From Myotis daubentonii (lineage: Eukaryota > Chordata > Mammalia > Chiroptera > Vespertilionidae), in assembly GCF_963259705.1 (NCBI RefSeq), contig NC_081841.1:117127033-117191032 (forward strand): a stretch of 64,000 nucleotides of DNA. The letters run 5' to 3'. Below are positions 1 to 11,760 of this stretch, one piece after another. Below the pieces are notes generated by a model. That model saw only the letters and a program-made list of their open reading frames with translations, had not been told where the DNA came from and made no database searches. The translations under genes were made by a program, and so were the position numbers. Position 1 is the first letter of the stretch, and each line of letters begins with the position of its first letter.

Positions 1-149
1 TAAGGAGTTTCATCCCCTCCCTAACTTCAGGGGAAAATCCCTACCTGGGGATTCAACCTTTCTCGGAGAGGTGACCTTGGTTAAAACACAGCGCCAAGAA
101 GGTGAGCAAACATATTAAGAACCGTATGCTATATATGCCAGGTCCCTTG
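1..149. other. Unassigned sequence
   Basis: No gene and no repeat boundary can be recognised in this stretch. It may be the left part of the Helitron that ends at 396, because no Helitron 5' terminus (A then TC) is visible before the recognisable Helitron sequence starts. Confidence 0.3.
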
Positions 150-396
150 AAACAGCAAGGATGGACCGGCTCCCGGCAGTTAGGGGCAATCAGGCAAGCA
201 GGCAGGCAAGCGATTAGGAGCCAGCAGTCCAAAATTGTGAGAGGGAAGTTCGACTGTTGGTTTAGGCCCAATCCTACAGGGATCGGACCTAAACCAGCAG
301 TTGGACATCCCCCAAGGAGTCCCAGATTGGAGAGGGTGCAGGCCGGGCTGAGGGACACCCCCCCCCCCGCAAGAATTTCATGCACTGGGCCTCTAG
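150..396 (+). mobile_element. Helitron 3' part (HeliBat-like, non-autonomous)
   Basis: The 3' end shows a degenerate hairpin (gaatttcatgcac) followed by gggcctctag, so the element ends in CTAG with T as the next base, as Helitrons do. The body matches the Helitron at 58499-59059 read on the other strand, including the 'ttaggggcaatcaggc' and 'ggcccaatcc' blocks. No coding capacity for a Rep/helicase is seen. The left limit is uncertain. Confidence 0.7.
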
Positions 397-881
397 TCTA
401 CACTAATAAAAGAGAAAGATGCTAATTGACTGTACCTTACCAATGCCCACCAGCCAATCAGGAGTGAGTATGCAAATTAATGTCATCGCCTTGTGGAGAC
501 TGACAGCAGGGAGGAGGCAGCTCCTAGCACTGCATGGCCTGCTTGGCTGTTGCCCCAGTGACCAGGGAGCGGGCAAGTGTGGCTCGCAGGCAGCTCCCAG
601 CACGGCCTGCTTGGCCATCGCTGCAGTGACCCAGGAGCAGGCAAGCACTGCTTGCAGGCAGCACACAGCATGGCCTGCTTGGCCATTTCCTTGGTGACCA
701 GGAAGCAGGCAAGTGCAGACTGCAGGCAGCACCCAGCATGGACTGCTTGACAGTCGCTGCAGTGTGCAGCAGGCAGGCCCTGCAGAGAGCAGAAAACCAC
801 GGGGAGCAGGCCTAAACAGTCAATAGGATATCCCCTGAGAGCTCCCAGATGGAGAGGGTTCAGGTCAGGCTGAGGGACACA

Positions 882-931
<50 letters not shown>

Positions 932-961
932 GTGCACAAATTTCGTGCACCAGGCCTCTAG
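397..961 (+). mobile_element. Helitron, non-autonomous, complete
   Basis: It begins with TC (tctacactaataaaagag) directly after the CTAG of the preceding element and ends with hairpin sequence gtgcacaaatttcgtgcac, then caggcctctag, then T. Both termini are typical of vespertilionid Helitrons, which mobilise by rolling-circle replication with a helper-encoded Rep/helicase. Internal sequence is made of repeated blocks ('cctgcttggc', 'gcaggcagc') of about 60-70 bases. There is no transposase gene. Confidence 0.8.
877..930 (+). repeat. (AC)n microsatellite
   Basis: An AC dinucleotide run with one interruption (atac) just inside the 3' hairpin of the Helitron. The equivalent site in the Helitron ending at 396 is a C run (about 359-368), so this position expands differently in related copies. 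Confidence 0.95.
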
Positions 962-1019
962 TATATATATATATGTAAAGACTTTGAAAAGAATTCTTAT
1001 TTTCTAATTTTTTTCTTCC

Positions 1020-4000
1020 TTTTTTTTATTGTCTAAAGTTTTATATAAGTCTCCTTTTTCCTCAATTGACCCCCCTCCCCAACCACCCCTACCCCAGGCA
1101 AACCCCGCCACCCCAGTGTCCATTGGTTATGCTAATATGCATGCATACAGGTCCTTTGGTTGCTCTCTAACCCTGCACCCTCCCCTGCCATTTGTCTCTG
1201 GATCTATTCTTGTTCATCAAATTATGTTTATCATTATATCCCACACATATGAGTGAGATCATGTGATATGTATCTTTCTCTGACTAGCTTATTTTTCTTA
1301 GCATAATGCTGTCCCGTTCCATCCATGCTGTTGCAAATGGTAAGTTTTTTCTCTTTTATAGCGGCATAGTGCTCCATTATGTAGATGTACCACAATTTTT
1401 TAATCCTCTAATCTGCTGATGGGGACTTAGGGTGTTTCCAAATCTTAGCTATTGTAAATTGTGCTGCTATGAACATAAGGGTGGATATATCCTTTCTGAT
1501 TGGTGTTTCTAGTTTCTTGGGATATATTCTTAGAAGAGGGAATACTTGGTCAAATGGGAGTTCCATTTTTAACTTTTTGAGGAAACTCCATACTGTACTC
1601 CACAGTGGCTGCACCAGTCTGCATTCCCACCAGCAGTGCAGGAGAGTTCCTTTTTCTCCATATCCTCGCCAGCATTTGTGTTTGTTGATTTGTTGATGAA
1701 AGCCATTCTGACAGGTGTGAGATGGTATCTCATTGTTGCTTTGATTTGCATCTCTTGGATGATTAGTGAGTTTGAGCATGTTTTCATGTCTCTCTGGGCC
1801 TTCTGTATATCCTCTTTTGAAAAGTGTATATTTACATCCTTTAACCATTTTTTAATTGGACATAAAGGTGTTTATCTTCCATTTTATCTTCCTTTTGGTA
1901 AGTTGTATGAGTTCTCTGTAAATTTTGGAGATTAAGCCCTTATCAGAAATATCATTGGCAAATATGTTCTTCCATGCAGTGGGCTTTCTTGTTGTTTTGC
2001 TGATGGTTTCTTTTGCTGTGCAGAAGCTTTTTATTTTGATGTTGTCCCATTTGTTTATTTTATCCTTAGTCGACATTGCCCTAGGAGCTGTGTTTGTAAA
2101 GATATTGCTACAATACATGTCTGCTATTTTGCTGCCTATGGAGTCTTGTATGATTTTTATGGTTTTTCTTCTTAGATTTAAGTTTTTTAGCCATTTTGAG
2201 TTTATTCTTGTGTATGGTGTAAGTTTGTGATCCAGTTTCATTGATTTTTTTGCATGAATCTGACCAAATTTCCCAGCACCATTTATTGAAGAGACTGTCT
2301 TGACTCCATTGTATGCTCTTGCCTCCTTTGTCAAATATTAATTGATCATAATGACTTGGGTCGATTTCTGGATTCTCTTTTCTGTTTCATTGGTCTACTA
2401 GTATATGTCTGTTATTGTGCCAGTACCAGGCAAATTTGAGAACCATGGCTTGGTTATATAGCCTGATACCTGTTATTGTGATCCCTCCAACTTTGCTCTT
2501 CTTTCTCAGGATTGCTGTGGCTATTCAGGGTCTTTTTTATTCCAGATGAATTTTTGGAGAGTTTATTCTAGATCATTGAAATATGCTATTGGTATATAAT
2601 GGGGATTGTATTGAATCTGTAGATTGCTTTGGGTAGTATAGACATTTTAATGATGTTTATTCTACCAATCTATGAACACAGTGTGTTCTTCCCTTTGTTT
2701 ATGTCTTCCTCTCTCTTTTTTCAATGTCTTGTAGTTTTCCGAGTGCAGGTCTTTTACCTCCTTAGTTAAGTTTATTCCTAGGTATCTTAATTTTTTGGTG
2801 CAATGGTAAATGGGATTTTTGTTTGTTTGTGTGTTTCTCTTTCTGTTTGTTCATTATTGGTGTATAAAAAGGCCATAGATTTCTAGTTGTTAATTTTGTA
2901 TCCTGCTACAAGGCCGAATTCATTTATTAAGTCTAGTAGTTTTTTGATGGAGTCTTTCAGGTTTTTTGTATATAGTATCGTGTCTTCTGCAAATAAGTAC
3001 AGTTTTACTTCTTTTCCAATTTGGATGCTTTTTCTTTCTTCTTCTTGTCTGATCACTATGGCTAGCACTTCCAATACTATATCAAACAGGCATGGTGAAA
3101 GTGAGCATCCCTGTCTTGTTCATGTTCTTAGGGGAAATGGTTTTAGTTTTTGCCCATTGAGTATGATGTTGACTGTAGGTTTTTCATATATGGCTTTTAT
3201 TATGTTGAGGTATAATCCCTCTATTCCTACTTTGCTGAGAGTTTTTAATCAAGAAAAGAGTGTTGGATTTTGTCAAATTCTTTTCCTGCATCGATTAATA
3301 TGATTATGAGATTTTTGTCACTCACTTTGTTTATGTAATGTATCACATTTATTGATTTGCAGATATTGTATCATCCTTTCATCCCCAGAATAAACCCAGT
3401 TGGTCATGGTGTATCATCTTTCTAATGTAATACAGAATCTGATTTGCTAAAATTTGGTTGAGGATTTTAGCATGTATGTTCATTAAAAATATTGGCCTGT
3501 AGTTCTCATTTTTTGTAATGTCTTTATCTGGTTTTGGGTTTAGGTAATGCTGGTTTCACAGGAAGAGCTTGGAAGTGTGCCTTCCTCTTGAATTTTAGAA
3601 TAGTCTGAGAAAGACAGGTTTTAGTTCTTCTTTGAATGCATGGTAGGATTCCCCTGTAAAGATGTCCAGACCAGGGCTTTGTTTGCCAGAAGATTTTTTA
3701 TTGCTGCTTCAAATTCTTCGGTAATTATCGGCCTATTCAGGTTTTTTAATTTTTCCTGATTGATATTTGGTAACTTGTACTTTTTTAAGAAAATGTCCAT
3801 TTAATCTAGGTTGTCCATTTTGTTGGAATAGAGTTGTTCATAGAATATTTTCAAAATCATTTGTATTTCTGTGGGATTTGTTGTTACTTTACCTCTTTCA
3901 TTTCTGATTTTGTTTTGGGGCCCTCTCTCTTTGTTTCTTAGTGAGCCTGGCTAGAGGTTAATAAATCTTGTTTATCCTTACAAAGAACCAGCTCTTGGTT

Positions 4001-5092
4001 TTGTTGATCTTTTGTATTGTTTTTTTGGTCTCTATGTCATTTATTTCCGCTCTGATCTTTATTATTTTCTTCATTCTGCTTATGCTGGGCTATTCTTGGT
4101 GCTCTCTTTCTAACTCATTGAGTTGTAGAGTTAGAAAATTTATTACAATTATTTCTTGTTTTTTGAGGTAAGCCTGTAGAGCTATGAACTTCCCCCTCAA
4201 GACTGCTTTCACTGTGTCTCATAGATTTTGGATTGTTGTGTTTTCATTGTCATTTGTTGCCATGACGCTTTTTATTTCTTCTTTGATCTCTTGGGTAACC
4301 CAATCATTGTTTAATAGCATGCTATTTAGCCTCCAGGTGTTTGAATTTTTAAATTGTTTTTATTGTAGTTGATTTCTAATTTTATGCCATTGTAATCTGA
4401 AAAGATGCTTGATATGATTTCTATCTTCTTGAATTTGAAGAGATTTTGCCTGTGTCCCAATATGTGGTCTATCTTTGAAAATGACCCATATGCACTTGAG
4501 AAGAATGTATATTCTGTGGCTTTGGAGTGAAATGTTCTGAAGATGTCAATTAATTTTATCTGATCTAGTGAGTCATTTAGGATTGATGTTTCTTCGCTGA
4601 TTTTTTGTTTAGAGGATTTATCCAGTGGTGTTAGTGGGGTATTAAAGTCCCCTACCGTGACTGTATTGCTGTAAATCTCTCCCTTGATATCCTCCAGAAG
4701 TTTTTGTGTGTTTTTTTTATGTATTTGGGTGCTCCTGTATTGGGCACATATATGTTTACCAGAATTATATCTTCTTGTTGAATTGTTCCCTTTAGTATTA
4801 TGGTCTTCCTTATCTCTTGTTAGGGCCTTCATTTTGAGGACTAATATGTCTGATATAAGTATTGCTACCCCAGCTTTTTTTCATTTCCGTTCACCTGAAA
4901 AACCTTTCTCCATCCCTTCACTCTCAACAAAGGTGTGAGTCCTTTGTTCTGAGATTGGTCTCCTATAGACAGCAAATATATGGATCATGTTTTCTTATCC
5001 ACTCAGCTACCCTGTGTCTTTTGATTGGGCATTCAATCCTTTTACATTTAAAGTTATTAAGTGGGAACTTGTTTGTCACCATTTTTATTCTT
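1020..5092 (-). mobile_element. L1 retrotransposon, 5'-truncated, ORF2 decayed
   Basis: The 3' end lies at the left (T-rich junction, then a C-rich 3' UTR). ORF2 is read leftward on the minus strand. C-terminal ORF2 pieces lie at 1408-2334, a reverse-transcriptase piece at 2883-3074 and an endonuclease piece at 4326-4832. The RT active-site box reads FAED instead of FADD. Numerous stops and frameshifts separate the pieces. The copy stops near the start of ORF2, where a SINE abuts it, and ORF1 and the 5' UTR are absent. Confidence 0.9.
1408..5030 (-). pseudogene. L1 ORF2 pseudogene (endonuclease + reverse transcriptase)
   Basis: ORF2p would supply the nicking endonuclease and reverse transcriptase for target-primed reverse transcription. 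In this copy the open pieces are short (146, 160, 63 and 168 residues). The endonuclease piece keeps GDFNTPL and KIDHILGH, the usual nucleic-acid-processing motifs. The RT piece keeps LLDLINEFG and VAGYKINN but has FAED at the catalytic box. The C-terminal piece keeps the cysteine-containing [13 protein letters not shown] block. Stops between pieces rule out a functional protein. Confidence 0.85.
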
Positions 5093-5094
5093 TT

Positions 5095-5331
5095 TTTTAA
5101 TTTATTTTTTTAAAATACATTTTTTATTGATTTTAGAGAGGAAGGGAGAAGGGGAGAGAGAGAGATAGAAACATCAATGATGAGAGAGAGTCACTGATCG
5201 GCTGCCTCCTGCACGCTCTGCACTGGGGATCATGCCCTCAACTCCAGGCATGTGCCCTTGACTGGAATTGAACCTGGGACCCTTCAGTCTGCAGGCTGAC
5301 GCTCTATCCACTGAGCCAAACCGGCTAGGGC
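5095..5331 (-). mobile_element. Ves-type tRNA-derived SINE
   Basis: Read on the minus strand it begins gccctagccggtttggctca, with an A-box-like segment and a B-box-like ggttcaattcc. It ends with the CT-rich body and 'gaaatcaata'-type tail (seen here as ttattgatttt). It is non-coding, Pol III-transcribed by family, and moved by L1 machinery. Confidence 0.93.
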
Positions 5332-5757
5332 AGAAAGAAATTTTAAAGCATTTTAAAAATAGCCCTTTTCCTAAATGCCACCCAGCACATAATCCTCATT
5401 TCCTCTAATTTCAAACATAAATGCAAGCCCAGCTCAAACCAGAAGGATCCTTACTGCATGCTCACCAGCTCATGCATTCTCTTCATTCTGAGAGGCTCCA
5501 GCTCAAACAAAAGGTACAAGGTGAAGGGCTACTACAAGTTCCTAGCAGAGCTAATCCATGCTTTGTCTTAAAAAAATAGAGATCTGTAATTCCTATTGAA
5601 CATGCTTTCAAAGTGGAGATCTTTGACCATGAGTTCCTCTTTGACATAATCTACTGCCCACTGGTGATCCATTAGCTCCAAAACTTCCCACTTTGTCTTG
5701 AAAATTTTGTTGGTGTCTGCTGCATGCATTGCCATGGCTGCTCCAACATTGCTCTTG
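5332..5757. other. Unassigned segment, possible retropseudogene
   Basis: Not recognised as a known repeat. On the minus strand, from about 5755 down to 5574, one frame stays open for roughly 60 codons with a protein-like composition (it includes [19 protein letters not shown]). It ends in an A-rich stop region. The length is too short and the product too unfamiliar to name a gene. A fragment of a processed pseudogene or of an old transposase is possible. Confidence 0.25.
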
Positions 5758-6405
5758 CATCATTTCTTTTATTTTTTTAAATTAAATCTTTATTGTTCAG
5801 ATTATTACAGTTGTTCCTCTTTTCCCCCCATAGCTCCCCTCCACCCATTTCCCACCCCACCCTCCGCCCTCACCCCTGACAATGTCCTCATCCATAGGTG
5901 CACAATTTTTGTTCAGTCTCTTCCTGCATCACCGACACCCCCTTTTCCCCCAAGAATAGTCAGTCCACTCCCTTTCTATGCCCATGATTCTATTATAATC
6001 CCCAGTTCATTCTGTTCATCAGATTATTTATTCACTTGATTTTTAGATTTACTTGTTGATAAATGTGTATTTGTTGTTCATAGTTTGTATCTTTACCTTT
6101 TTCTTCTTCTTCCTCTTCTTAAAGGATACCTTTCAACATTTCATATAATACTGGTTTGGTGATGATGAACTCCTTTAGCTTTTTCTTATCTGTGAAGCTC
6201 TTTATCTGACCTTCAATTCTGAATGATAGCTTTGCTGGGTAAAGTAATCTTGGTTGTGGGTTCTTGCTATTCATCACTTTGAATATTTCTTGCCACTCCC
6301 TTCTGGCCTGCAAAGTTTCTGTTGAGAAATCAGCTGAAAGTCGTATGGGTATTCCCTTGTAGGTAACTGAGTTTCTTTCTCTTGCTGCTTTTAAGAGATG
6401 AATGG
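5758..6405 (-). mobile_element. HAL1-like half-LINE, 5'-truncated
   Basis: On the minus strand the element ends ...gaacaataaagatttaattt, preceded by a G-rich 3' UTR and the C-terminal ~95 codons of an L1-type ORF1 (6119-6405). ORF1 runs straight into the 3' UTR with no ORF2, the defining trait of HAL1 elements. It is nearly identical in this part to the copies at 7138-9490 and 13643-15540. Confidence 0.8.
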
Positions 6406-7050
6406 AAACAAGAAACAACAACTAATCCAAAAAATGAAAACAACAAACACCCAAACAACAAACACCCAGATGAATCTGAGGATGGAGAGCTTATTTCCAG
6501 AATTTAAGGTCAAGGAATTGAATGAATGGGGAAATTGCCACAATTCAGTATAGAGGGGGTAGAAAGAGTGTATAAGAAGAAAAATAAAAAACAAAATACA
6601 AAAAAAGAAAAAAGTATAAATGTTAAAAATATATATATAAACTTCCCCTTTCTTTAATCTATCTATCTATGTATTCGTCTATTTTTGGAAAAGGAGAATA
6701 GAGAGTAGATAGGCCTGAGTTGGTGATTGAAATTAATTAAGCTATTAATAGAAGAAAAGAATAAGCAAGGAGAGAAAATACAGAAGCAGAAAAAGAAAAG
6801 AAAAGAGACTAGTAAGCAATCAAACCAACAACAACAAGAAGACAGACATAAAGACAAAGGAAGAAAAAAAGGAAGAAAAACAATTTGGATAGTGAAGAAA
6901 GAGAAGAGAGAAGTGTTTGTTTTCAAGCAGGCAGGATCTCCCTGGTCACTTTGTTTCTGCCTGCCTTCAGTTGTATTTACACAAGAGTCAATTTCTGACA
7001 TAACCCCTGGGTGGCAGTGTTTCTGTATTAATATCTGGGAATAAATGGGC
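6406..7050. other. Unassigned A-rich stretch
   Basis: A-rich, low-complexity sequence with a short (TATC)n patch near 6657-6670. Open frames here are compositional (lysine-rich on plus, phenylalanine/serine-rich on minus) and have no recognisable domain. Confidence 0.4.
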
Positions 7051-7066
7051 CCTCTACACAGTGTTT

Positions 7067-9490
7067 TTTGTTTTGTTTTTAGTTTTTTATTTTGTTTTGT
7101 TTTGTTTTAGTAATATTTATTTCAGGTGATATGGACTTTATTTTTTTTAATTAAATCTTTATTGTTCAGGTTATTACAGTTGTCCCTCTTTTTTCCCCCC
7201 ATAGGTCCCCTCCACCTGGTTCCCACCCCACCCTCTGCCCGTACACCCCCACACCACTGTCTTCATCCATAGGTGTACGATTTTTGTCCAGTTTCTTCCC
7301 GTACCCCCCACACCCCTTTCCCCCTGAGAATAGTCAGTCCATTCCCTTTCTATGCCCCTGATTCTATTATATTCACCAGTTTATTCTGTTCATCAGATTA
7401 TTTATTCACTTGATTTTTAGATTTACTTGTTGATAAATGTGTATTTGTTGTTCATAATTTGTATCTTTACTTTTTTTCTTCTTCTTCCTCTTCTTAAAGG
7501 ATACCTTTCAGCATTTCATATAATACTGGTTTGGTGGTGATGAACTCCTTTAGCTTTTCCTTATCTGTGAAGCTCTTTATCTGACCTTCAATTCTGAATG
7601 ATAGCTTTGCTGGGTAAAGTAATCTTGGTTGTGGGTTCTTGCTATTCATCACTTTGAATATTTCTTGCCACTCCCTTCTGGCCTGCATAGTTTCTGTTTA
7701 GAAATCAGCTGACAGTCATAGGGGTACTCCCTTGGAGGTAAATGACTATTTTTTTCTTGCTGCTTTTAAGAGTCTCTCTTTGTCTTTTGCTCTTGGCATT
7801 TTAATTATGATGTGTCTTGGTGTGGTCTTCTTTGGATTCCTTTTGTTTGGGGTTCTCTGTGCTTCCTGGACTTGTAAGTCTATTTCTTTCACCAAGTAGG
7901 GCAAGTTTTCTGTCATTATTTCTTCAAATAGGTTTTCAATATCTTGCTCTCTCTTCTTCTGGCACCACTATAATTTGGATGTTGGTATGCTTAAAGTTGT
8001 CCCAGAGACTCCTTACACTATCTTCATATTTTCGGATTCTTTTTTCTTTTTGCTTTTCCAGTTGGGTGTTTTTTGCTTCTTCGTATTTCAAATCTTTGAC
8101 TTGATTCTTGCGATCCTCTAGTCTGCTGTTGGGAGTCTGTATAATATTCTTTATTTCCGTCAGTGTATGGTTAATTTCTAGTTGGTCCTTTTTTCATAAC
8201 CTCGAGGGTCTCACTAGATTTATGGAAGGTCTCACTAAATTTATCGGTGGTTTCTAGAAAATTCTTGAAAAACCTTAAAAGTGTGGTTTTGAACTCTATA
8301 TCCAGTAGTTTGCTTTCCTCCATTTCTGTCATTTGTGTCCTGTTTCTTTGTCTCTGCAATTTTTATGCTTCCCTGTGTTGATAGAGTGGCTTTCTGTGCT
8401 AGGTGTCCTATAGGGCCCAGTGGCTCAGCCTCCTCAATTACCTGAGGTGGACACTCTTGGTGCACCCCCTTGTAGGCTTTTTGCACAGTCTTGTTGTATT
8501 TATGCCTTGATTGTTGTAAGTATCACTGGGAGGAATTGACCTCCAGGCCAATTGGCTATGAGAATCAGCTGTGTCTACAGTGGGAGATCTTCTGTGCTAG
8601 AAACACCCTTATGTGGCAAGACTTGCTTCAGTGGGGCTTTGGTGCTCACTGAGTCTGCCCCCTGAGTGTGTCCCTTATGGATCTGAGGAGTTGTAATCTG
8701 GATGGTCCCACTCTGACCACAGGGTACACTCGCTCTTGGATCTCTAAGGAAGTGCTAAATTAACCTCTGCCTGAGGCTACCCAGCAGGAGCTATGGAGAG
8801 ATCTGCAGATGCCTCTTCTTTGTTTGGGGTTTGGAGGTGCCCAGATGAGGCCCAGCTGTGAAGCAATGCAAGCTGCTGTGGGGCCTTGGGCCTTCTTTTG
8901 GAAGTTCTGGGCCTCTCTGACCCAGCTGCAGTTTGTTAGGTAATTTTCAGATTGCAAAGGGCCAGGCCTTTCATATGCAAAAGCCTCTGTGCACAGCATG
9001 GGTGGGGCAGAGTATCAGGGAATCAACAGGGCGTAGCAAACAGCAATGGCTAATCCTCAGTCCTACCCTAAGAGGCCCGGGTCTCAGTGTCCCAGTAATC
9101 CCTGCAAGCACCTCTGAGAGAAAGCCACCCTTGAGTTCTGACCCATGCCAGACAGTTCAGTTTCTCCCCATATGAGTCTGGGTCCCCAGATACTCGCCCG
9201 GAACTGGAGTTTGGGAGGAAGCTTGGAGCTCCCTCCTGATTGAAAAAGACAACCGTGTCCTCAGTTGCCAGTTCTTTCCAAGTGCACCTCCGTACCTCTG
9301 CACTTTACTTCCACATCTCCTCTGAGTCTCAGTGTGCTTTTCTCTTTCCTTCTAGTTGTAGAATTTCCACTCAGCCAGCCTTCCTGTGGTTCTGGATGAT
9401 GTCTGTTTTGTCTTTTAGTTGTATTTTTGAAGTGGTTGTGTGAGGCAGCAATTTCCAGTGTTTACCTATGCCACCATCTTGGTTTCTCTG
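7067..9490 (-). mobile_element. HAL1-like half-LINE, full length, with possible 3' transduction
   Basis: On the minus strand it starts at about 9490 with a 5' UTR (accaagatggtggcataggt) of about 1.1 kb. ORF1 (8359-7498, broken) follows, then the G-rich 3' UTR and gatttaattaaa end at about 7141. Flanking copies cctctacacagtgttt (7051-7066) and tctctatgcagtgttt (9491-9506) match at 13 of 16 bases and look like TSDs. Between the canonical end and the left TSD lie about 35 bases of other sequence with AATAAA and then an (AAAAC)n-like tail. Confidence 0.75.
7498..8359 (-). pseudogene. HAL1/L1 ORF1 pseudogene
   Basis: Homologous to the intact 282-codon ORF1 at 14344-15192. The start (MQRQRNRT) at 8359 and the C-terminal 64 codons (7494-7688, containing YPAKLSF and ending EMLKGIL) are preserved. 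The middle is shifted out of frame. ORF1p is a trimeric RNA-binding chaperone in L1 particles. This copy could not make it. Confidence 0.8.
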
Positions 9491-9510
9491 TCTCTATGCA
9501 GTGTTTAGAC

Positions 9511-9735
9511 CAGGGGTGGGCAAACTTTTTGACTCGAGGGCCACAATGGGTTCTTAAACTGGACCAGAGGGCCGGAACAAAAGCATGGATGGAGTGTTTG
9601 TGTGAACTAATATAAATTCAAAGTAAACATCACTACATAAAAGGGTACGGTGTGTTTTTTTTGTTTTGTTTTTTTAGTTTTATTCATTTCAAATGGGCCG
9701 GATCCGGCCCACGGGCTGTAGTTTGCCCACAGCTC
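9511..9735 (+). mobile_element. hAT MITE
   Basis: It starts caggggtgggcaaac and ends gtttgcccacagctc, imperfect terminal inverted repeats, and is flanked by 8-bp TSDs gtttagac (9503-9510) and ctttagac (9736-9743). No transposase is present. The 218-bp element at 10162-10379 is the same family inverted. Confidence 0.9.
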
Positions 9736-9743
9736 CTTTAGAC

Positions 9744-10153
9744 TCTTCTTTCCCTGCCGCACTTAATACTGGATTGGAGGGACTGACTGACCCAGAGCTG
9801 GTTTCCTACTCATCTCTCCTTATTCTGATCCCGTTTCTACAAAAACAACTTTCCCCTGCAGCCTCGGTGAGTGTTTTTAATTGGAAGATCCTATGTACTG
9901 GACTTAGCAAGCAAAAACAAGAAGAAAAAAAAAAAGAAAGACGAAGGGAACCACATTGACTCGCGTCTTTTTCCCCTGGCACTGTGCGGCCAGTATAGAA
10001 CTTCAGGCTGCCTTTCTGGGCACAGATTCTCATGGCTGTGGACTTAGATCTAGAGTCCCCCCTGCCAGCAGGCCTGTGGACCCCCTTCCACTTTTGAGGG
10101 CTACACTGACCCCAAGGGCCATGGGTTTGATGGAGTGCAGTTTCCCTCTAAGA
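9744..10153. other. Unassigned moderately GC-rich sequence
   Basis: Lies between two hAT MITEs. No coding signal and no recognised repeat terminus. Together with 10388-10985 it may be part of an old L1 5' UTR, but this is not secure. Confidence 0.3.
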
Positions 10154-10161
10154 CTCTAGAT

Positions 10162-10379
10162 CAGCCGTGGGCAAACTACGGCCCGCGGGCTGGATCCTGC
10201 CCATTTGAAATGAATAAAACTAAAAAAAAAAAAAAAAGACCGTACCCTTTTATGTAATGATGTTTACTTTGAATTTATATTAGTTCACACAAACACTCCA
10301 TCCATGCTTTTGTTCCGGCCCTCCAGTCCAGTTTAAGAACCCATTGTGGCCCTCGAGTCAAAAAGTTTGCCCACCCCTG
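10162..10379 (-). mobile_element. hAT MITE
   Basis: Same family as 9511-9735 in reverse orientation. It starts cagccgtgggcaaac, ends gtttgcccacccctg, and has 8-bp TSDs ctctagat (10154-10161) and ctgtagat (10380-10387). Confidence 0.9.
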
Positions 10380-10387
10380 CTGTAGAT

Positions 10388-10985
10388 CCTCCTGTGCACT
10401 TTTCTCCCTTCAGCCTGGATCCCATATCTCGCCTCTCTCTAGGCAATGGATCTCTGACCTTTCCGTCCACGGATTGCCTCACCAGCTGTGTTAAATTCGC
10501 CAATTCCAGGTGGATGTTATTCAATTCAATTGTTCCTTCCATCTGCTCTGTGAGAAGGTGCAGGGCATGTCCACGTATTTGGCACCACTTTGTCTCCCCC
10601 TGGACAAACTTTTAGGTGCCCATGGACAGGGAGTCTGGAGTCTCAGTGTTCGTGGGTTCACAGCTGAGGCAGCTAGTCCCTGGGCATTGTGGTTGTAGGA
10701 TCTGAGGTCTCCTTGGTTGAAGGTAAGGCTGGATTTCTAATCACAGCCGCTCTCCCCTTCAAGATGGCGCTGTCTCTGCAGCAGAGCCAGCTGCTCCAGG
10801 AGATATTTCAGCAGTAGTAGAGGCTGCCTGGCCAGGGGAGCCTGGTCTGCCAGTCCCCAACAGTCCTGTGGAATATGACTGTCCCTCATTCACAAATACA
10901 GACATTCCCCACACATCCACGAACTCTCCTTTTGCTCTCTCATTCACACACTGTATTGCAGCCTGCCATCCTGTTGGCAGCTATC
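10388..10985. other. Unassigned GC-rich sequence
   Basis: Contains 'caagatggcgctgtct' and 'ttggcagctatcttagatcc', phrases that recall LINE or LTR leader sequence. No coding frame with a known domain. Not assigned. Confidence 0.3.
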
Positions 10986-10989
10986 TTAG

Positions 10990-11760
10990 ATCCTATCTGT
11001 TTTTCTTCTTTTTATTGTAACCTTTTACACCTATAAATTTCCCTCTTAGCCCTGTTTTTTAACCACCCCATACATTTTGGCATACTGTATTTTCATTTTC
11101 TTTTGTATCAAAGCATTTTCAAAGTTCCCTTGTGGTTTCTTCCTTGAATCATCAGTTAAGAGTGTGTTGTTACTTTCCACATATTTGTAATTTTTCTTTT
11201 ATTAGTGACTTTTAGTTTTATTCCATTATGGTCAGAAAAGTAATTTGCATGGTTTCAATCCTTAAAATGTATTAAGACTTTTTTGTATTCTTACATCTGG
11301 TCTATCCTGGAAATTTTTCTATGTTAATTCAGAAGAATGTATATTCTGTTGTTGAGTGGATTATATTTAATATGTCTGTTTGATCTAATTATTTTATAGT
11401 TTTAAGTTCTCTATTTATTTACTGATCATCTGCCTGGTTGTTCTATCCATTATTGAAAATGAAATATCACATTCTCCAACCATTATTGTAAAACTGTCTA
11501 TTTCTTTATTCAATTCTGTCAAAATTTTCTTTATAAAACTCTGTTGTTAGGTGTGTATATGTTTATAAGTTATATCTTCTTCATGGATTGAAACTTTTAT
11601 CTATGTTTCTTTTAACCTTTTCTTGACTTAAAATATACTTTGGTAATAATATATCCACCCTAGCTTCTTTGGTTAGTACTTACGTGGAATACATTTTTCA
11701 TCCTTTAAATTTCAACCTATGTTGAATTTGTACCTAAATTATGAATTATTTTTTTTATAC
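10990..11760 (-). mobile_element. Old L1 fragment (endonuclease region)
   Basis: Antisense L1 ORF2 endonuclease-region sequence (for example ggtctatcctggaa and gaatgtatattctg), too mutated to keep an open frame. It is older than the L1 copies at 1020 and 49342. Confidence 0.7.

Noticed and set aside
483..950. 155-codon minus-strand frame with a valine/cysteine run
   Set aside because: It is translation of an (AC)n microsatellite and Helitron internal repeats.
6727..7044. Lysine/glutamine-rich 105-codon frame
   Set aside because: A-rich low-complexity sequence, no domain, no homologous structure nearby.
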